Origin: Methyloprofundus sp.
Lineage (GTDB): Bacteria > Pseudomonadota > Gammaproteobacteria > Methylococcales > Methylomonadaceae
Assembly: GCA_030619185.1 (NCBI GenBank)
Contig: JAUXBW010000067.1
Location: 1-9,723 of the forward strand
Reading direction: 5' to 3'
DNA: 9,723 nucleotides
Both the position numbers and the translations under genes were made by a program. The notes under the pieces are model-generated. The model saw nothing but the letters and a program-made list of their open reading frames with translations. It did no database searches and had not been told where the DNA came from. This document shows, in pieces, positions 1-4,183 of the stretch. Each line of letters begins with the position of its first letter. Positions within the stretch are counted from its first letter, which is position 1.

Positions 1-33
1 AGCTCTTCCTGCATCTTGTTTATGTATATCCAT
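1..33 (-). CDS. Possible 5' end of a leftward gene cut by the window edge
   Basis: Read on the minus strand, an ATG at 33-31 opens a frame that runs off the left edge and encodes MDIHKQDAGRA. A GAGAG purine run lies about ten bases upstream of that ATG, which is what makes it attractive. Eleven codons are too few to recognise a family. The three plus-strand frames are also open across the edge, one ending in TGA at 70-72, so this could equally be the tail of a rightward gene or non-coding DNA. If real, it would be divergent from the toxin-antitoxin operon and share the 34-215 intergenic region with it. Confidence 0.22.
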   Translation of the reverse strand, partial: MDIHKQDAGRA

Positions 34-124
34 ATTCAATCAACTCTCGGCAAATACGAAATGGAATACTGAACTGATAATTAACATTTTTTTAACCATT
101 CCCCAACTTGTTTTCTAGTTACCC

Positions 125-141
125 ACTGTCATTCTGACAGT
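125..141. promoter_or_regulatory. Perfect palindrome, candidate operator of the toxin-antitoxin operon
   Basis: ACTGTC and GACAGT form perfect 6-bp arms around the 5-nt centre ATTCT. The palindrome ends ten bases before the -35 hexamer of the proposed promoter at 151-178. Ribbon-helix-helix antitoxins commonly bind short inverted repeats at their own promoter, so autoregulation by the product of 493-795 is a reasonable inference. The arms could also form a small RNA hairpin, but no T-run follows, so a terminator is unlikely. Confidence 0.4.
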
Positions 142-150
142 ATATATAAA

Positions 151-178
151 TTGACTTCTCTTCTTATAAGGCTACACT
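151..178 (+). promoter_or_regulatory. Candidate sigma70 promoter of the toxin-antitoxin operon
   Basis: TTGACT at 151-156 matches five of six bases of the -35 consensus. TACACT at 173-178 matches four of six of the -10 consensus, and the spacer is 16 bases. Transcription would start near 185, about 30 bases before the TTG start codon at 216. It is the best match in the 34-215 intergenic stretch. Confidence 0.45.
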
Positions 179-203
179 GTGGATACATTATTTTAATTTT
201 TAT

Positions 204-218
204 AGGATTTCGAGATTG
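204..218 (+). promoter_or_regulatory. Ribosome binding site supporting a TTG start
   Basis: AGGA at 204-207 lies eight bases before the TTG at 216-218. No in-frame ATG exists nearby: the ATG at 232 is out of frame. This spacing decides the start of the toxin and implies a non-AUG, possibly weaker, initiation. Confidence 0.55.
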
Positions 219-500
219 CAGGAAATCACTTATGAATGGGATGATGATAAAAACAATCTTTTAAAAAACAGTGCAAGAAACATCTCCTTTGAAGAAGTTG
301 TTTTTGCATTAAAAAATGAACAATTATTAGATGTCATCGCTAGCCCAACGCATGAAAATCAAGAATGTCTGGTTTTAAACATTAATAATTATGTCTATAT
401 TGTGCCTTTTGTTCAGGATGGTAATCATCTATTTTTGAAAACAATTTATCCCAGTAGAAAGTATACGAAGTATTATTTAAAAAACGCATATTATGAATAA
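216..500 (+). CDS. BrnT-family toxin (type II toxin-antitoxin, ribonuclease fold)
   Basis: This 94-residue protein matches the BrnT/DUF497 pattern: YEW-DDDKN at residues 6-13, ISFEEVV at 23-29, NNYVYIVPFV at 57-66 and the terminal LKTIYPSRK at 74-82. BrnT proteins have a RelE-like fold, and characterised members cleave RNA and inhibit translation. This sequence belongs to the branch with a YPSRK-type C-terminal motif usually paired with a ribbon-helix-helix antitoxin. The histidine that follows Lys in classical BrnT (K-H) is not present near residue 17, so the catalytic chemistry may differ. It starts at TTG with an AGGA site eight bases upstream. It overlaps the next gene by 8 bp and precedes it, the usual toxin-first order in brnTA operons. 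The operon is visibly AT-richer than the core genes, consistent with an accessory module. The family call is fairly sure; activity is inferred. Confidence 0.78.
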   Translation: MQEITYEWDDDKNNLLKNSARNISFEEVVFALKNEQLLDVIASPTHENQECLVLNINNYVYIVPFVQDGNHLFLKTIYPSRKYTKYYLKNAYYE

Positions 501-795
501 AAATACACTTTATTCTGATGATGAAATCGAGCTATTTCAAGCATTAGAAGATGATATTGACAAAGGGAATTACCAACCTTTGTCAGCACAAAAATTAGCT
601 GAAAAAAAAGTTTTTTTCAAAGCGGTCGCTATTTCCACCATTGAGAAAAAAACTAGAAAGAAATCGTTAAATATTAGACTCTTTGAGGATGATATAGAAA
701 AAATCAAAGTGATCGCTTTAGAACAGGGCTTACCTTACCAAACGCTTATTTCATCTGTTATCCACAAATTAGCTATTAAACAAATTCAAGGGTAA
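493..795 (+). CDS. Ribbon-helix-helix (CopG/BrnA-like) antitoxin
   Basis: This is a 100-residue partner of the upstream toxin. Residues 1-55 are charged and probably form the toxin-neutralising region. Residues 57-94 form the DNA-binding part: a beta strand KSLNIRLFE, a helix DDIEKIKVIALEQ, a GLPYQ turn and a helix TLISSVIHKLA. The GLPYQTLISS-IHK signature is typical of CopG-type antitoxins (CopG_antitoxin family) found next to BrnT-like toxins. Its role would be to bind and neutralise the toxin and, as a dimer, repress the operon promoter, perhaps at the palindrome at 125-141. The start ATG at 493 lies inside the toxin gene with no clear separate ribosome site, so translation is probably coupled. 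The family is clear; the operator site is inferred. Confidence 0.8.
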   Translation: MNKNTLYSDDEIELFQALEDDIDKGNYQPLSAQKLAEKKVFFKAVAISTIEKKTRKKSLNIRLFEDDIEKIKVIALEQGLPYQTLISSVIHKLAIKQIQG

Positions 796-822
796 CGGCA
801 GATTTCCGCTATTCACTCGTGA

Positions 823-1099
823 TCATTCATCTTTTCTAACCTCTTTCCTGCGTGCCATTGCCCATGCTGGTGCCTGTACTCCCAACCATGCTCTTTTGTC
901 TGCATCGCCAGATAATAAATTCCTGCTTTGTTTTCTGGTAATAAACTTCTCCATTTTAATGAGCAAGGTGCAGCTCACCAGCAATAGCGGTAGAGCTGTA
1001 ACCCTGTATTTCGTGCTCAGATTTAGTCACAAAATCATGAAGTGGGGTATACTCATTCAGCAGGTGATATGCATTTACCTGATTACCCACAACTCTCAG
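823..1099 (-). pseudogene. Decayed or frameshifted leftward coding remnant, family unknown
   Basis: On the minus strand, one frame runs from 1099 (just after a TAG at 1102-1100) to TAA at 958-956. It encodes a protein-like stretch that includes NQVNAYHLLNEYTPLHDF and SEHEIQGYSSTAIAGELHLA, with no ATG. After the stop, two other frames stay open to the end. One starts at an ATG at 954 and gives a 43-residue basic peptide ending RRKEVRKDE. The other reads KAGIYYLAMQTKEHGWEY and on to a stop near 810. Composition looks coding and the frame switches at about 960, which suggests a broken gene fragment. I do not recognise the family. The upstream end stops where the hairpin repeats begin. It could also be non-coding. 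Confidence 0.3.
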
Positions 1100-1108
1100 C
1101 TAAGCTTC

Positions 1109-1182
1109 GTCATTCCTGCATGCTTTTAGCAGGAATCTCATAGGTTAAGCACGGATTCCCGATAAAAGACTTCGGGAATGAC
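1109..1182. repeat. REP-like pair of inverted hairpins (BIME-like)
   Basis: Two hairpins of the same design lie head to head. The first has ATTCCTGC (1112-1119) paired with GCAGGAAT (1129-1136) around a 9-nt loop. The second has ATTCCCGA (1155-1162) paired with TCGGGAAT (1172-1179), also around a 9-nt loop. The outer ends, GTCATTCC at 1109-1116 and GGAATGAC at 1175-1182, are exact inverted copies. GTCATTCC-type hairpins are common dispersed extragenic elements in gammaproteobacteria. The pair may be mobilised by a REP-associated transposase encoded elsewhere, or may act in mRNA end stability. No transposase gene is present here. Confidence 0.65.
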
Positions 1183-1273
1183 ACATTTTCTTAACTTACT
1201 GATGCTTATGGTTTTTTCTACTATGGCTGTGAATTGTACGTAATCAGGTACATTTATGATCATTATATTTAAT

Positions 1274-1394
1274 ACCCCGTTACGTAACCGTTCACTTACC
1301 CCCTTGAAAAAGGAGGGATTGAGGGGGGATTATCTAATAAAACCTCCCCTAACCCCTCCTTGCTAAGGAGGGGACTGGACGGTCACCCCGTTAC
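1274..1394. repeat. C/G-rich inverted-repeat element flanked by 10-bp direct repeats
   Basis: ACCCCGTTAC occurs at 1274-1283 and again in the same orientation at 1385-1394. Between them is a compound structure. The left hairpin has CCCCCTT (1299-1305), loop GAAA, and AAGGAGGG (1310-1317). The right hairpin has CCCCTCCTT (1353-1361), loop GCT, and AAGGAGGGG (1365-1373). The segment at 1310-1328 also pairs imperfectly with 1343-1361 (15 of 19 positions). The design resembles a miniature non-autonomous or REP-type element. The flanking direct repeats could be a target duplication but could also belong to the repeat family itself. Confidence 0.5.
1333..1374 (+). repeat. Dispersed 42-bp repeat, copy 1
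   Basis: These 42 bases are identical to 4066-4107, in the same orientation. The unit begins TCTAATAAAACCTCCCC and ends in the 9-bp hairpin CCCCTCCTT/AAGGAGGGG. Similarity drops at both ends of the 42 bases. It is the right half of the compound element at 1299-1374. Confidence 0.85.
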
Positions 1395-1472
1395 TTATAG
1401 TGTTTTATAACAGTCAACTGCGATTCCTCCTAAATTGCCTGCTGTGATTACACAATACATTGTTTATATTTC

Positions 1473-1547
1473 AACCCCATAGCAGCACCTATTTTTCTTT
1501 GATGGATAGGAAAAAATGGTGTCTAACCCCATTTCATGACCCCATTT
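1473..1547 (+). promoter_or_regulatory. Repeated ACCCCAT motif upstream of mscS
   Basis: ACCCCATTT occurs at 1526-1534 and 1539-1547 with a 13-bp period, and a shorter AACCCCAT lies at 1473-1480. A weak sigma70-like pair, TTGATG at 1499-1504 and TCTAAC at 1522-1527 with a 17-base spacer, overlaps the cluster. The direct repeats may be a regulator site controlling mscS, but no known regulator is recognised and chance is possible. Confidence 0.25.
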
Positions 1548-1570
1548 TCACTTAAAACTTATTAGCTTTT

Positions 1571-3301
1571 ATGCGACTCAATTTCACAGCGTCTCCTCCT
1601 CTGATACTCGTATTACTAATCAGCCTGAGTACCTTTTCAGTACATGCTGAAGAATCACCGGCTGTTCCTCCTACGGATACAGAGCAAACTAAGAAAAACC
1701 CTGATCAGTCAGGCCTTGCTGAAAGTCGGGTAATACTGGCCAATATCAAGCAACTTAATCAGGAGACCTCCGACCTTAGAGAAGTTGCAGCACAAATACC
1801 AGGCTTTGATCAGCTATTGTTTACCACACTTCTTATCGAGATTGAAGGTGAGCTATCTGGCGAACTAGATCACTTAATAAGTATTCAACAGAAACTGGAT
1901 AAAACAACTAAGGAGACTCAGCACCTACTTAAAGAGACACAAGCATTATCGGTCGATCAAGAAAAAATCATACGGTATGAAATTGTTACACTTAAAAACC
2001 TTTTTCCTAAACTACATAAACAAGCCGATAAAAACCCCGTAACTGACCGCTCTATAGATAGAGCAAAACAATTAATTTTTGGCTTATTGGGGCAGTGGCA
2101 AAAAAATATTGACCGTCAAAAATTACTCAATATGAGTGTAGATGCCAGCACCAAAGAATTAAAGAAGTTAGTTCACTTTGTTGCAATTACACAAACTGCT
2201 CGGATACGCCTTAGCCTTGATGCCATTACGGAACTGAATATCGCTATGGAAGAGTCAGAGCCTGATGAACAAAAAGAAATCGCCAGGAAATTACATCATG
2301 AAAGGTTACGCAAAGCGTTAGCTGCGTCTACTCTGGAAAAAATGCTGGGTATCATGGCAGAGCTAAATATGGATACCACTAAATTTGGCCAGGCATTAGT
2401 GATTGCAACAGGCAATATCCTGCATACTGATGTTAAAACAAAAGCCGTTATTGGCTTGTTTAAGAAACTGCTCGATCAGGCAATTTTAAAGCTGCAGGAT
2501 AATATTCCATTCATCCTGTTTAGAATGATTTCTTTTATTTTTATTATTCTGGCTTTCAAGGTTATCGCCTCTATTGCAAGAAAGCTTATTGATAAAGCAA
2601 CGTCCAGTTCAAAATTTGAGTCTTCTCAGCTATTAAAGGATTTTCTCGGCTCAATTATTCAGAGAATAGTGATGATAGTTGGTTTTATCATTGCCTTATC
2701 TCAGCTTGGTATTGAAATAGGCCCCCTATTAGCAGGTATGGGAATTATGGGCTTTGTTGTTGGTTTTGCTCTGCAAGATACTTTGTCAAATTTTGCATCT
2801 GGCTTGATGATTCTGTTTTACAGACCTTTTGATGTCGGCAATCTTGTTGATGTGGCAGGCATTAGCGGTAAAGTAAAAGAAATGAATCTGGTTTCAACAA
2901 CCATTTTAACCTTTGATCGTAAACGTATGATTATTCCCAATAGTAAAATATGGGGAGATATCATTATTAACATAACTGCAGAAAGCGTGCGTCGTGTAGA
3001 TTTAGCTTTTAGTATTGGACACCATGATAATATCAATATTGCTGAACAAATTTTGCACGATATTGTAGATAATAATGAGCTGACATTAAAGAAGCCTGAG
3101 CCCACCATCAAGCTACATGCTATAAATGAGTCATCCGTTGACTTTATTGTACGCCCCTGGGTGAAAAGTACAGACTATTGGAGTGCTTATTGGGATATTA
3201 CTCGGCAGGTAAAAGAACGCTTTGATGAGGGAGGATTATCTTTTCCATATCCTCAACGTGATGTACATATTTTCCATGATTATAATAAGCCGAATGCTTG
3301 A
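1571..3301 (+). CDS. MscS-family mechanosensitive ion channel with large periplasmic N-terminal domain
   Basis: This 576-residue inner-membrane channel would open under membrane tension to release solutes during hypo-osmotic shock. Residues 1-26 are a signal peptide ending VHA, supporting the ATG at 1571 although no good ribosome site precedes it. Residues 50-310 are charged and mostly helical with coiled-coil character, predicted periplasmic. Membrane segments lie at about 312-333, 361-378 and 383-414. The last is the pore-lining helix, with GMGIMGFVVGFALQDTLSNF close to the MscS pattern. The beta domain follows (RPFDVGNLVDV, 418-428; IPNSKIWGDIIIN, 455-467), then the C-terminal alpha/beta domain with YWDITRQVKERFD and GLSFPYPQRDVHI (555-567). 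E. coli MscS has 286 residues, so the first half is an extra domain. The gene stands alone, convergent with fxsA. The channel family is certain; the role of the periplasmic part is unknown. Confidence 0.92.
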   Translation: MRLNFTASPPLILVLLISLSTFSVHAEESPAVPPTDTEQTKKNPDQSGLAESRVILANIKQLNQETSDLREVAAQIPGFDQLLFTTLLIEIEGELSGELDHLISIQQKLDKTTKETQHLLKETQALSVDQEKIIRYEIVTLKNLFPKLHKQADKNPVTDRSIDRAKQLIFGLLGQWQKNIDRQKLLNMSVDASTKELKKLVHFVAITQTARIRLSLDAITELNIAMEESEPDEQKEIARKLHHERLRKALAASTLEKMLGIMAELNMDTTKFGQALVIATGNILHTDVKTKAVIGLFKKLLDQAILKLQDNIPFILFRMISFIFIILAFKVIASIARKLIDKATSSSKFESSQLLKDFLGSIIQRIVMIVGFIIALSQLGIEIGPLLAGMGIMGFVVGFALQDTLSNFASGLMILFYRPFDVGNLVDVAGISGKVKEMNLVSTTILTFDRKRMIIPNSKIWGDIIINITAESVRRVDLAFSIGHHDNINIAEQILHDIVDNNELTLKKPEPTIKLHAINESSVDFIVRPWVKSTDYWSAYWDITRQVKERFDEGGLSFPYPQRDVHIFHDYNKPNA

Positions 3302-3325
3302 TTTTGTATGTGTTTGTATGAGGGG

Positions 3326-3365
3326 CTTTAGCCGCAACCAGTTAAGCTCCCCCGCACCGCTAAAG
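3326..3365. terminator. Inverted repeat between convergent mscS and fxsA, weak terminator candidate
   Basis: CTTTAGC at 3326-3332 and GCTAAAG at 3359-3365 are exact inverted 7-mers around a 26-nt loop, sitting 25 bp after mscS and 43 bp after fxsA (read leftward). Neither side carries a T-run, so an intrinsic terminator is uncertain. It is the only pairing structure I noticed in this convergent gap. Confidence 0.25.
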
Positions 3366-3408
3366 TACCTATTAATATATTAGCGAACTCAAGTGCGTTT
3401 TGCCCCCT

Positions 3409-3849
3409 TTAGTCTTCTCTCTTAAACTCCCCTTCTATTACCCCAGGTTGTGCTTTAGTTTTTTGTTGCTGTGGTGCGACTCCTGCCTGTACCAGACGTT
3501 TTTCGATGATGTACTGAGCAATTTTTTTACGTGCCGAGGGAATCAGACAGGCAAAACCGATAACATCGGTGAAAAACCCCGGGGTTAGTAATAATGCCCC
3601 ACCGACTAATAATATAGGACCTTCTACCATTTCATAAGCTGGGAGTTCTCCTTTTTGTAGGTTATCCTGAAAACGCTGCAAGGTTGCCAGCCCCTGTTGC
3701 CTTAACAGGCTAGCACCCACTATTGCTGTAATAACAACAAGGGCAATGGTGGGAAAAACTCCGACTATGCCGCCAATCTGCAATAGTAGGTAAATCTCTA
3801 TAAATGGAACGATTAAGAAGACTAAAAAGACTAACTGTACTGGGCTCAT
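3409..3849 (-). CDS. fxsA: FxsA family inner-membrane protein
   Basis: This 146-residue small membrane protein has predicted transmembrane helices at about 4-24 and 27-47, and a hydrophobic region at 76-105 carrying the family signature GGALLLTPGFFTD (83-95) followed by IPSAR. The C-terminus VIEGEFKRED matches the conserved tail of FxsA proteins. In E. coli, overproduced FxsA relieves F-plasmid exclusion of phage T7 by sequestering PifA; its normal role is not well defined. The start at 3849 is supported by an AGAGAG ribosome site about eight bases upstream. fxsA often sits near groES/groEL; here it lies between mscS (convergent) and dsbD (divergent). A short AT-rich leader with a candidate promoter precedes it. 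Confidence 0.9.
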   Translation of the reverse strand: MSPVQLVFLVFLIVPFIEIYLLLQIGGIVGVFPTIALVVITAIVGASLLRQQGLATLQRFQDNLQKGELPAYEMVEGPILLVGGALLLTPGFFTDVIGFACLIPSARKKIAQYIIEKRLVQAGVAPQQQKTKAQPGVIEGEFKRED

Positions 3850-3874
3850 AAGTGACTCTCTAATTTATTGGGTG

Positions 3875-3903
3875 AATAAATTCCGGCTTTATTTTTTTTT
3901 CAA
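3875..3903 (-). promoter_or_regulatory. Candidate fxsA promoter
   Basis: On the minus strand, TTGAAA (3903-3898) and TTTATT (3880-3875) are separated by 17 bases, matching five and four of six consensus positions. Transcription would begin near 3868, giving a leader of about 20 bases before the fxsA ATG. An A-tract fills part of the spacer. Confidence 0.35.
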
Positions 3904-4065
3904 GTTTACCCTACAATAAGGACTTTTTTAAAAAAATCAAATCATTCCATCTGATGAAATTATACCGCTGCACGGCTTTGTAAAGAAATCCAGCGACCTG
4001 TGTTAATATTTATGGTGCCTGCAAACCTCAGTTTATAGCCAAAAAGGGGAAGCATTGAACCTATT

Positions 4066-4107
4066 TCTAATAAAACCTCCCCTAACCCCTCCTTGCTAAG
4101 GAGGGGA
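4066..4107 (+). repeat. Dispersed 42-bp repeat, copy 2
   Basis: This is identical over 42 bases to 1333-1374 and in the same orientation. It includes the hairpin CCCCTCCTT (4086-4094), loop GCT, and AAGGAGGGG (4098-4106). Unlike copy 1, its left side does not carry a clear second G-rich arm, so it looks like a half-element. It lies upstream of the dsbD promoter candidate; with no T-run after it, it is not a good terminator. Confidence 0.85.
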
Positions 4108-4136
4108 ACTTAACGCTTACCCCTTAAATGACATAC

Positions 4137-4165
4137 CTGAAATTATTGCTTTTTTTATCGATAAT
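4137..4165 (+). promoter_or_regulatory. Candidate dsbD promoter
   Basis: CTGAAA at 4137-4142 (four of six) and GATAAT at 4160-4165 (five of six) are spaced by 17 bases. Transcription would begin near 4172, giving a very short leader. This favours the second ATG at 4196 as the translation start of dsbD. Confidence 0.3.
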
Positions 4166-4183
4166 AGATTGCCTGACTATTGA

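Larger units (their letters stand above)
796..1570. other. Gene-poor intergenic stretch rich in repeats
   Basis: About 775 bp lie between the antitoxin and mscS without an intact gene. In order it holds a decayed-looking leftward reading frame (823-1099), a pair of inverted hairpins (1109-1182), a small hairpin TGTAC/GTACA at 1235-1252, a compound C/G-rich inverted-repeat element (1299-1374) flanked by 10-bp direct repeats, and an ACCCCAT-type repeated motif before mscS (1473-1547). The plus-strand frame covering 896-1129 runs antisense to the decayed frame and into the hairpins, and looks spurious. No tRNA or CRISPR structure was seen. Confidence 0.6.
3850..4183. other. Divergent intergenic region between fxsA and dsbD
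   Basis: These 334 bp contain the fxsA promoter candidate, an A/T palindrome (TTTTTTAAAAAA around 3924-3935), a short leftward reading frame at 3960-4055 of doubtful reality, the second copy of the 42-bp dispersed repeat, and the dsbD promoter candidate. No longer gene or RNA gene was recognised. Confidence 0.6.

Noticed and set aside
896..1129. A 77-codon plus-strand frame in the repeat-rich gap
   Set aside because: It starts at a non-ATG codon with no ribosome site, runs antisense to the protein-like minus-strand remnant, and ends inside the REP-like hairpin, so it looks spurious.
1274..1394. CRISPR array or tandem repeat array
   Set aside because: There is only one pair of direct repeats and no regular spacers; the structure is inverted repeats, not an array.
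2818..3111. Minus-strand frame inside mscS
   Set aside because: It is antisense to the conserved MscS domain, has no family features, and is explained by the codon pattern of mscS.
3400..3588. Plus-strand frame overlapping fxsA
   Set aside because: It is antisense to the conserved FxsA core and C-terminal motif; no ribosome site or family match.
4066..4107. Intrinsic terminator formed by the CCCCTCCTT/AAGGAGGGG hairpin
   Set aside because: The stem is strong but no T-run follows in either copy, and it lies upstream of dsbD with no rightward gene ending there.
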